From NCBI GenBank assembly GCA_030152275.1, contig JASLHF010000072.1, positions 1-5,268 on the forward strand: DNA of 5,268 nucleotides. Reading direction: 5' to 3'. The position numbers and the translations under genes are program-made. Below the pieces are notes generated by a model, which saw nothing but the letters and a program-made list of their open reading frames with translations, made no database searches and was not told the DNA's origin. Below, piece after piece: positions 1 to 4,973 of the stretch (position 1 is the first letter of the stretch; each line of letters opens with the position of its first letter). The DNA comes from Acinetobacter sp. (GTDB lineage Bacteria > Pseudomonadota > Gammaproteobacteria > Pseudomonadales > Moraxellaceae).

Positions 1-471
1 GCGGTTGTTTGGGCTGCGGTAGGCTGTGCCTTCAATTTTAATTTGATCTTTGCTGAGCTGATGCACTTTGATGTGCACTTGCGGTTCTGCAAATTGACCA
101 TGCTCATATTTAATGTAATGTTGAGTTAAGCTTTGGTTCAGTGATACAAAGATATTTAGATCATCTGCACGCAGTTCTATTTGCTGACGCAGACAATCTG
201 CGGTTTTGCATTGTTTAATACGCTGATTCCACATGCGTTGCGTGTCTTGAACAATCCGGCTGGGTGCATCTGTCACCAGCAGCGAGGTTAAATATAAGTT
301 GTCTAAATGGCTGCGCTCTTTGGCAAAAGTGTCTGAACATATTTTATGCTGTGCATAAGATTTTGCACTGCAGTCAATGGCTTCTGCATAAACAGTGCCA
401 GTAAAAAAAAAGCCAATGCTCAGGCCAATTGTTAAAGTTTTGATGACATTTATACCAGTTTTCAACAGCAT
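1..471 (-). CDS. Secreted four-cysteine protein, LprI/DUF1311-like (partial, 3' end outside window)
   Basis: Reading the minus strand from ATG at 471 gives 157 uninterrupted codons to the left edge, so this is the N-terminal part only. An in-frame TAA lies two codons upstream, which fixes the ATG as the first possible start; the Shine-Dalgarno is weak. Residues 1-29 look like a Sec signal peptide: K4 and K11, a hydrophobic core (TLTIGLSIGFFFTGT) and a VYA|EA cleavage site after A29. The mature part carries four cysteines, C34, C45, C88 and C93, and the pattern Q-x2-W-x2-R-x3-C-x4-CL at 78-94 followed by an arginine-containing helix. That pattern resembles the LprI/DUF1311-type periplasmic family, some members of which are linked to lysozyme inhibition. 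The cysteines probably form two disulfides (inference). Residues after about 115 are not obviously part of that domain and may begin a second one. It is divergent from ispF. Family assignment is tentative; export is well supported. Confidence 0.75.
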   Translation of the reverse strand, partial: MLLKTGINVIKTLTIGLSIGFFFTGTVYAEAIDCSAKSYAQHKICSDTFAKERSHLDNLYLTSLLVTDAPSRIVQDTQRMWNQRIKQCKTADCLRQQIELRADDLNIFVSLNQSLTQHYIKYEHGQFAEPQVHIKVHQLSKDQIKIEGTAYRSPNNR

Positions 472-507
472 GATCGCTTATACTTTCATTACGTTGCGCT
501 TGCTCTA

Positions 508-537
508 ACTATAGCGAAATAGAAAGCGTGAATTCAA
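508..537 (-). promoter_or_regulatory. Candidate sigma70 promoter for the secreted-protein gene
   Basis: On the minus strand, TTGAAT (532-537) is followed after 18 bp by TATAGT (508-513). These match the -35 consensus at 4 of 6 positions and the -10 at 5 of 6. Transcription would start near 501 and leave a leader of about 30 nt before the ATG at 471. Seen by eye only; no start-site data. Confidence 0.4.
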
Positions 538-540
538 GAT

Positions 541-546
541 TACAAT
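541..546 (+). promoter_or_regulatory. Candidate -10 box for ispF
   Basis: TACAAT matches the -10 consensus at 5 of 6 positions and would place a start near 553, giving a leader of about 20 nt that still contains the ribosome binding site. I see no convincing -35 element 15-19 bp upstream and no TG extension, so the call is weak. Confidence 0.22.
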
Positions 547-557
547 CGTTTATTTCT

Positions 558-564
558 GAAGGAA
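558..564 (+). promoter_or_regulatory. Ribosome binding site of ispF
   Basis: GAAGGAA is a good Shine-Dalgarno match ending 7 bp before the ATG at 572. It supports that start, which also gives the usual short N-terminus of IspF. Confidence 0.75.
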
Positions 565-571
565 AAACGCC

Positions 572-1060
572 ATGCCTGCACAATTTAGAATCGGTCAAGG
601 ATTGGATGTCCATGCTTTTGAAGAAGGTGACTTTGTCACACTTGCTGGCGTTAAAATTCCACATACACATGGCTTGAAAGCTCATTCAGATGGCGACGTG
701 GTGCTGCATGCATTATGCGATGCGCTGCTGGGGGCATTGGCGCTGGGTGATATTGGCCAGCATTTTCCAGATACAGATCCAAACTTTAAAGGTGCGGAAA
801 GCAAAGCGCTGCTCAAGCATGTTTATCAGCTGGTGCTGGACCGCGGTTATGAGCTAGGCAATGCTGATATAACAGTCGCTTGTGAACGTCCTAAATTGGC
901 AAAATATAACTTGGAAATGCGTCAAAGCATTGCAGATGTGCTGAATACTGATGTGACACAAATTAGCGTGAAAGCGACGACCACTGAAAAATTGGGTTTC
1001 ACAGGCCGTCAAGAAGGGATTTTATCGACAGCAACCGTGCTGATTGTTCACGCGAAATGA
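572..1060 (+). CDS. ispF: 2-C-methyl-D-erythritol 2,4-cyclodiphosphate synthase
   Basis: This cytoplasmic enzyme cyclises CDP-ME 2-phosphate to ME-2,4-cyclodiphosphate with release of CMP, in the MEP pathway to isopentenyl diphosphate. It is known to work as a zinc-dependent homotrimer. At 162 residues it is full length for the family. The family motifs are intact. G-x-G-x-D-x-H at 8-14 supplies D12 and H14, and HSDGD-x3-H at 38-46 supplies H46; together these match the metal ligands D8, H10 and H42 of the E. coli enzyme. GDIG-x2-FPDTDP covers 59-70, and the CMP-binding signature KATTTEKLGFTGR-x-EGI covers 134-150. In many relatives ispF sits beside ispD; here no ispD is present, and the neighbours are a divergent secreted-protein gene and a convergent phosphatase-like gene. 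Its last 13 bp overlap the 3' end of that convergent gene. No intrinsic terminator is visible after the stop. Confidence 0.98.
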   Translation: MPAQFRIGQGLDVHAFEEGDFVTLAGVKIPHTHGLKAHSDGDVVLHALCDALLGALALGDIGQHFPDTDPNFKGAESKALLKHVYQLVLDRGYELGNADITVACERPKLAKYNLEMRQSIADVLNTDVTQISVKATTTEKLGFTGRQEGILSTATVLIVHAK

Positions 1061-1572
1061 TCGGGATGAATTAATGACTGCTGCAGCTCTTGGGTTGACT
1101 TACGGCCTTGCAGCTGCAGTGAAACGGCATGGATTAACCCCGTCCACGTTGCATTCGGTTCCCAAATTTGATGCATCAAGTCTTGGGCTTGGGGCATTTC
1201 CATATTCATGTAGTACTGGCGGTATAGATACATGAGACTGCTGACGCGGAAATTTTTCGCGCAGTGTACCCACACCATTTGCTCCTGTACTAAATGATCA
1301 ATCATATCCAGCACCAGCAAGCACTGATCATCTGAAGGGGTATCCCATAGAATGGGCACTTGAATATAGTTGAGGCCAAGTTCAAGGCAAACACGGTCTT
1401 CATTGTTCAAATGATTGCTGGCATCTGTCAGCGCGAGGTTAATCACGGTGGTGATGCCGTATTCTTTAATAAGCTGCAGCTGTTCTGGCGTAGGCTGGCC
1501 AGAGCTGAACAGGTGTTCATGAATAAACTGGAAGTTCTCAATATGGCTTAAACCATTTTCAATTTCATTCAT
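1048..1572 (-). CDS. Protein tyrosine phosphatase-like protein
   Basis: A 174-residue cytoplasmic protein with no signal peptide. The N-terminal part (about 13-50) contains SSGQPTPEQL followed by a YGITTVINLAL strand, as in small bacterial dual-specificity phosphatase-like proteins (DUF442-type and related PTP families). The core loop is VHCAKNFRVSS at 102-112, with candidate nucleophile C104 and R109. The spacing is C-x4-R, not the canonical C-x5-R of tyrosine phosphatases, and the usual loop glycine is N107. From memory, a group of bacterial PTP-family proteins shares a similar HCxxNxRVS loop, so this is probably a family trait rather than damage. D77 in the WDTPSDD segment could be the general acid (inference). 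The ATG at 1572 is the only sensible start, since the next methionine is residue 90; the Shine-Dalgarno is poor. The substrate is unknown. The terminator upstream separates it from the DAHP synthase gene on the same strand. Confidence 0.85.
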   Translation of the reverse strand: MNEIENGLSHIENFQFIHEHLFSSGQPTPEQLQLIKEYGITTVINLALTDASNHLNNEDRVCLELGLNYIQVPILWDTPSDDQCLLVLDMIDHLVQEQMVWVHCAKNFRVSSLMYLYRQYYMNMEMPQAQDLMHQIWEPNATWTGLIHAVSLQLQGRKSTQELQQSLIHPDHFA

Positions 1573-1603
1573 AGGTTTATTTTTGCTTTCAAGTCATACC
1601 GCC

Positions 1604-1609
1604 ACTATA
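1604..1609 (-). promoter_or_regulatory. Candidate -10 box for the phosphatase-like gene
   Basis: TATAGT on the minus strand lies 32 bp before the ATG at 1572 and just past the terminator of the upstream gene. A start near 1597 would leave a leader of about 25 nt. The -35 position falls in the terminator loop and matches poorly. The call rests mainly on the need for a promoter after a strong terminator. Confidence 0.25.
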
Positions 1610-1614
1610 AAGTA

Positions 1615-1641
1615 AAAACGCCATCTTGACGATGGCGTTTT
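1615..1641 (-). terminator. Intrinsic terminator after the DAHP synthase gene
   Basis: A perfect 11-bp inverted repeat (AAAACGCCATC / GATGGCGTTTT) with a 5-nt loop. It contains six G-C pairs and is followed on the minus strand by a run of five T, partly inside the stem. It begins 7 bp past the DAHP synthase stop at 1649 and is placed to end that transcript. It also has T residues on the plus side, but no plus-strand gene needs it there. Confidence 0.88.
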
Positions 1642-1648
1642 ATGTTTC

Positions 1649-2740
1649 TTAGCGGCCTGGGAGCACGTCTTTCAATGCATCGTGCATTTCTAACAGCGCT
1701 TTTTCAGTGGTTTCCCAGTCAATACAGCCGTCTGTTACAGATTTTCCGTATTCGAGGCTGCAGAGGTCTGCAGGGATGTCTTGGCGGCCGCCTTTCAAAT
1801 GACTTTCAACCATTAGGCCGACAATTGATTTATTGCCGTCCAAAATTTGTTCGGTAATATTTTTCAATACCAGCGGCTGCAGGTACGGGTCTTTATTGGA
1901 GTTGGCATGACTGGTATCAATCATGATTTTTCCGCTGACTTTGGCTTTTTCCAGTGCTGCTTCTGCATCTGCAACTGAACCCGCATCATAGTTTGGTTTG
2001 CCGTTGCCGCCGCGCAGTACGACATGGGCATACGGGTTGCCGCTGGTGCGGATGACGGAAACTTGGCCTTGGTCATTTAAGCCCAAAAAGCTGTGGCCAT
2101 GCTTTACCGATTGCATTGCATTAGTTGCGACAGTTAAACCGCCATCTGTACCGTTTTTAAAGCCAACAGGTGATGAAAGGCCTGAAGACATTTCACGGTG
2201 AGTTTGGCTTTCTGTGGTGCGCGCACCAATAGCAGACCAAGAAATGAGGTCTTGGTAGTATTGCGGCGAGTTAGGATCTAATGCTTCGGTTGCACAAGGA
2301 AGACCTTTTTCATTCAGTTCAACCAAAAGTTGACGGCCAATACGCAAACCTTTTTCGATATTGAATGAATCGTTCATATCAGGGTCATTGATTAAGCCTT
2401 TCCAGCCAACTGTGGTACGCGGTTTTTCGAAGTACACGCGCATGATGACATAAATGGTATCTTTAATTTTTTCGCTTAGTGTTTTTAAGCGGTCAGCATA
2501 TTCATGAGCTGCAACAGTGTCATGAATTGAACAAGGGCCAATTACAATGAATATGCGCTTATCTTTGCCGTCTAAAATATTGCGGACAGTTTCACGTCCT
2601 TTAAGTACGGTTTGATAGGCAGTTTCAGTCAAAGGTAATTCTTTTTTGAGTTCCGCTGGCGTTACAAGTGGCTGAATGCTTTTAACATTCACGTCATCGA
2701 TATCTGATTGAGTAATTGGGTTTGACTGTTGTGTATTCAT
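1649..2740 (-). CDS. aroF: 3-deoxy-7-phosphoheptulonate (DAHP) synthase, class I, AroF/AroG type
   Basis: This enzyme condenses phosphoenolpyruvate and erythrose 4-phosphate to DAHP, the first step of the shikimate pathway to aromatic amino acids; it acts in the cytoplasm. From the ATG at 2740 the product is 363 residues, close to the usual 350-360. The frame also extends to a TTG at 2764, but neither start has a good Shine-Dalgarno; I prefer the ATG. Visible motifs are IGPCSIHD at 67-74 (metal ligand C70), MRVYFEKPRTTVGWKG at 100-115 (R101, K106), GARTTESQ-HRE at 172-183 (R174), GFKNGTDG at 193-200, LRGG at 242-245, DTSHANS at 275-281 (H278), VESH at 311-314 (E312) and TDGCIDW at 336-342 (D337). 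They correspond to E. coli AroG C61, R92, K97, R165, R234, H268, E302 and D326. The middle segment ATEALDPNSPQY...SWSAIGARTTES is, from memory, closer to tyrosine-sensitive AroF than to AroG, although VESHL and YGKS are AroG-like. The isozyme label and inhibitor are therefore uncertain, and aroG is the alternative symbol. Confidence 0.95.
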   Translation of the reverse strand: MNTQQSNPITQSDIDDVNVKSIQPLVTPAELKKELPLTETAYQTVLKGRETVRNILDGKDKRIFIVIGPCSIHDTVAAHEYADRLKTLSEKIKDTIYVIMRVYFEKPRTTVGWKGLINDPDMNDSFNIEKGLRIGRQLLVELNEKGLPCATEALDPNSPQYYQDLISWSAIGARTTESQTHREMSSGLSSPVGFKNGTDGGLTVATNAMQSVKHGHSFLGLNDQGQVSVIRTSGNPYAHVVLRGGNGKPNYDAGSVADAEAALEKAKVSGKIMIDTSHANSNKDPYLQPLVLKNITEQILDGNKSIVGLMVESHLKGGRQDIPADLCSLEYGKSVTDGCIDWETTEKALLEMHDALKDVLPGR

Positions 2741-2745
2741 TGCCG

Positions 2746-2777
2746 TCACTGGTTGTTCATACAAAAGGTTGTTTCAT
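2746..2777 (-). other. Two overlapping mini-ORFs in the DAHP synthase leader
   Basis: On the minus strand, ATG at 2777 opens MKQPFV and stops at TGA 2759-2757. That stop overlaps the ATG at 2760 (as ATGA) of a second mini-ORF, MNNQ, which stops at 2746, six bases before the DAHP synthase ATG at 2740. The predicted transcription start falls on or near the first ATG, so it could be leaderless. No Shine-Dalgarno is seen. Short ORFs of this size arise easily by chance, and translation is not shown. Confidence 0.25.
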
Positions 2778-2783
2778 GAACTG

Positions 2784-2792
2784 AATATAACA
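2784..2792 (-). promoter_or_regulatory. Extended -10 promoter element of the DAHP synthase gene
   Basis: TGTTATATT on the minus strand fits the extended -10 form TGnTATAAT with one mismatch in the hexamer. With a 17-bp spacer the -35 would be ACAATG (2807-2812), which is weak and is consistent with reliance on the TG extension. Predicted start is near 2777, about 37 nt before the ATG at 2740. Confidence 0.5.
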
Positions 2793-2794
2793 TG

Positions 2795-2810
2795 AATGCT
2801 GTACTGCATT
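2795..2810. promoter_or_regulatory. 16-bp near-perfect palindrome, candidate operator of the DAHP synthase promoter
   Basis: AATGCTGTACTGCATT is a two-fold symmetric sequence, AATGC-n-GTAC-n-GCATT, with only one mismatched pair out of eight. It covers part of the spacer and most of the presumed -35 of the promoter, where a bound repressor would block RNA polymerase. It does not match the TyrR box (TGTAAA-N6-TTTACA) or the CTAG-centred TrpR operator. The regulator is unknown. Confidence 0.4.
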
Positions 2811-2866
2811 GTTATAAAAAAGATCAATATATTGGTGAAAAAAAAGTGATGAATCGTATAGATAAA

Positions 2867-3772
2867 TTAAACATTCACGTTTTCTTCAGAATTTACGGCC
2901 TGTGTGTAAACTGCGGAAGCAGTTTGCGCTTTAGGCGCAGGTTTGGCTTTAACCGGATTAATCATGAAATTGACCCCAAGCGCGAACAGCGTAATGCCTA
3001 AGATTTTACGGATTAATTTTTCCGGCATCCGTGAGCTGATTAGGGTGCCAATGATAATGGCTGGAATGGAGCCGCACAGCAGCCAGCCGAGTAAATGAAA
3101 GTCTACATTTCCGGAAGTCATGTGGCCCATACCTGCTACAAATGTCAGCAAGACAGCATGAACGACATCGGAGCCGATAATGCGGATCATGGGCAGGTTA
3201 GGGAACATTAAAATCAGCGCCATAACACCAAACGCGCCTGCACCGACTGAAGAGAGGGTAACAAAGACACCTAAAACAATGCCCATAATAATAATGTACG
3301 GACGTTTGCTGTGGGTTTGTTCTTTGATAGCGCTCATATCCAGCGTTAATTCAGTTTGATGATTGTTACGAAATTTCAAAAAGAATTTTTCAATATGGCT
3401 GCGGAACATGATGGATAAGCCGGTCAGTGTCAGCATAAAGCCCAAAACAATGGTTAATACCGATTTGTAGCTGCTCGATTGGCTGAGATAATTTTCTAAT
3501 ACCCAATGCGTTGCAAATGATGCAGGAATACTGCCGACTGCCAGCCACAAAACAATGGGCCAGACAATATTGAGTTTTTTGGCATGCACTAATGAGCCGC
3601 AAAACTTAGAAATTGCGGCATACAGCAAGTCTGTACCAATGGCGATATGCGGTTCGATCCTGAATAGGCTGATGAGAATGGGCGTCATGAGGGAACCGCC
3701 GCCGACACCAGTGATGCCAACGCAGAAGCCGACCAATACACCAGCCATAATAAATTCTAGAGGACCAAACAT
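2867..3772 (-). CDS. Sulfite exporter TauE/SafE (TSUP) family membrane protein
   Basis: A 301-residue inner-membrane protein, typical in length for the TSUP (formerly DUF81) family. About eight hydrophobic segments can be seen, near 5-29, 33-60, 71-90, 104-123, 158-188, 197-218, 226-246 and 254-272. It has the internal duplication of the family. The N-half has GITGVGGGSLMTPIL (19-33), IGTDL (45-49) and later NIVWP and GSIPA (80-84). The C-half has SVGAGAFG (175-182), IGSDVVHA (199-206), then GNVDF and GSIPA (234-238). A charged loop at about 124-157 joins the halves, and the tail after 273 is polar, rich in K, A and P. Family members move sulfite, sulfoacetate, thiosulfate or other small organic anions, and the substrate cannot be told from sequence or from these neighbours. 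The ATG at 3772 is the natural start because the first hydrophobic segment begins right after it; its Shine-Dalgarno is poor. An intergenic gap of about 126 bp separates it from the DAHP synthase gene. Confidence 0.92.
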   Translation of the reverse strand: MFGPLEFIMAGVLVGFCVGITGVGGGSLMTPILISLFRIEPHIAIGTDLLYAAISKFCGSLVHAKKLNIVWPIVLWLAVGSIPASFATHWVLENYLSQSSSYKSVLTIVLGFMLTLTGLSIMFRSHIEKFFLKFRNNHQTELTLDMSAIKEQTHSKRPYIIIMGIVLGVFVTLSSVGAGAFGVMALILMFPNLPMIRIIGSDVVHAVLLTFVAGMGHMTSGNVDFHLLGWLLCGSIPAIIIGTLISSRMPEKLIRKILGITLFALGVNFMINPVKAKPAPKAQTASAVYTQAVNSEENVNV

Positions 3773-3853
3773 GGTTATATGCCAAATATCAAAAAACGTG
3801 CATATCTTATGACTAATCCATATAAAACGTTGTCTTGATTAGTGATTTGCTTG

Positions 3854-3895
3854 TGAAAAAAATAGATATAGAGCTAGATAAATCTATTTTTTTCA
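3854..3895 (-). terminator. AT-rich hairpin, possible terminator after the nitronate monooxygenase gene
   Basis: TGAAAAAAATAGAT (3854-3867) and ATCTATTTTTTTCA (3882-3895) form a perfect 14-bp stem with a 14-nt loop. It starts 20 bp past the nitronate monooxygenase stop and lies 81 bp before the TSUP start. The arms are an A7 and a T7 tract with only three G-C pairs, so the thermal stability of the stem is modest. Read on the minus strand, the T7 is inside the 3' arm. It could be a weak terminator or a feature of the TSUP leader. Confidence 0.5.
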
Positions 3896-3915
3896 GGCAA
3901 ATCTTATAAAAATTA

Positions 3916-4959
3916 TTAATGCATATTCATTTCCAGCACCAGCTGATTAATTAAATCGGCTGCTTCAAGCTCTCGGATCTGTGCGGCATTGCTGCCAGCC
4001 CAAAATGCGCCAAAACCTTGATCGCCTTGTTTTGAGGCCGCGGCATGCAGCTGTTTGCCTAAGTCATAGGCATAAGGGTAGGCTGGTACATTTGGCCGTG
4101 TAGGGGTATCAACAGCAGTATGCCAATGATTGATAATGCCGCGTGCAGGGCGTCCGGAAATGCTCGCAGATATTTGGGTAATGGGCTGGTTTAATAACGC
4201 TTTACGGTAGGCTTCGTTTGCATTGGATGTTTTGCATTGCACGAATGCAGTACCCAATTGAACAGCGTCTGCACCTAATTTCAGCAGATTTTTTGCCTGT
4301 TGGCCGCTCATAATGCCGCCGGCCGCAACAATTGGCAGTGTGCAGTGTTTTTTAATCAGCTGTACCAAATCTGCGGTTTTAACACTGCTGTCAAAACTTT
4401 GATTGAAAATGCCGCGGTGGCCGCCAGCTTCAATGCCTTGCGCAATAATGATGTCAATACCGGCAGCTTCAATTGCTTGGGCTTCGGCTAGATTTGTTGC
4501 AGACACTAGGGTCAAAATTCCTGCATCTTTTAGCGCTTGAATTTGGTGTGCATGCGGAATGCCAAAGTGAAAACTGACCGCTTTGGGCTGGGTTTGCAAA
4601 ACGAGATTTAAATAATCATCATTATCTAAAAAGCTAGGATAGATGCAGTTCAGACTCTTCGACGCTGCAGTGCCATATTGTTCAAAATAAGGCTGAAGAT
4701 AGTTAATCCACTGCTGTGCAATTTCATCATCCAGCGCTACGCTTTGATGGCAAAAAAAGTTGACTTGCAGCGGCTGATCGGTCAATTCCTGTGTTTGCAA
4801 AATTTGCTGCCGTGCAGATTCTACACTGCTTGCGCCTAAACCTAATGAACCTAAGGCACCTTGATTGGACACTTCCGCAGCCAATTCTGGGGTGGATACG
4901 CCGGCCATAGGCGCAAGCAAAATCGGATGCCGAATACCGAGGCGGTCTATCAAACGCAT
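3916..4959 (-). CDS. Nitronate monooxygenase, class I type (FMN-dependent, 2-nitropropane dioxygenase family)
   Basis: This is a cytoplasmic FMN enzyme of the family that oxidises alkyl nitronates such as propionate 3-nitronate to carbonyl products, probably a detoxification role. From the ATG at 4959 it has 347 residues, the expected length. Motifs (this numbering): P-x4-APMAGVSTPELA near 12-28, a SFHFG segment at 129-133 with candidate catalytic histidine H131, QGIEAGGHRG at 174-183 (nitronate/FMN site), AAGGIMSG at 212-219 and GADAVQLGTAF at 229-239 (phosphate-binding end of the TIM barrel), and FGAFWAGSNA near 316-325. The H131 and EAGGH motifs are as expected for class I members. The frame extends to a TTG at 4965, but AAGGAG is 8 bp from the ATG and only 2 bp from the TTG, which decides the start. 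The real substrate in this organism is unknown; other FMN barrel oxidoreductases of the same superfamily are the main alternative. Confidence 0.92.
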   Translation of the reverse strand: MRLIDRLGIRHPILLAPMAGVSTPELAAEVSNQGALGSLGLGASSVESARQQILQTQELTDQPLQVNFFCHQSVALDDEIAQQWINYLQPYFEQYGTAASKSLNCIYPSFLDNDDYLNLVLQTQPKAVSFHFGIPHAHQIQALKDAGILTLVSATNLAEAQAIEAAGIDIIIAQGIEAGGHRGIFNQSFDSSVKTADLVQLIKKHCTLPIVAAGGIMSGQQAKNLLKLGADAVQLGTAFVQCKTSNANEAYRKALLNQPITQISASISGRPARGIINHWHTAVDTPTRPNVPAYPYAYDLGKQLHAAASKQGDQGFGAFWAGSNAAQIRELEAADLINQLVLEMNMH

Positions 4960-4967
4960 GGTCAAAT

Positions 4968-4973
4968 CTCCTT
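4968..4973 (-). promoter_or_regulatory. Strong ribosome binding site deciding the nitronate monooxygenase start
   Basis: On the minus strand AAGGAG is followed by 8 bases and ATG (4959). The in-frame upstream TTG at 4965 is too close to this site to be used. It is the best Shine-Dalgarno of any minus-strand gene in the window. Confidence 0.8.

Noticed and set aside
1081..1119. Inverted repeat CTGCAGCT ... AGCTGCAG just downstream of the ispF stop, considered as an ispF terminator
   Set aside because: No T run follows on either strand, the loop is 23 nt, and the symmetry is explained by repeated Leu-Gln codons in the phosphatase-like gene.
1044..1235. 63-codon plus-strand frame overlapping the ispF end
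   Set aside because: Antisense to the phosphatase-like gene and without its own ribosome binding site; a shadow.
2838..2845. A8 run (T8 on the minus strand) after the TSUP gene, considered as a terminator
   Set aside because: Only a five-pair imperfect stem can be drawn before it, partly within the TSUP stop region; too weak to call.
2792..3001. 69-codon plus-strand frame over the gap before the DAHP synthase gene
   Set aside because: Most of it is antisense to the TSUP C-terminus, the start has no Shine-Dalgarno, and its first part coincides with the minus-strand promoter.
3555..3812. 85-codon plus-strand frame opposite the TSUP gene
   Set aside because: It lies antisense to the conserved N-terminal TSUP motifs and has no recognisable protein character; a shadow frame.
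2867..4959. Idea that the TSUP and nitronate monooxygenase genes form a dedicated new system
   Set aside because: A 143-bp gap with a hairpin separates them, no shared substrate follows from the families, and both are common single genes.
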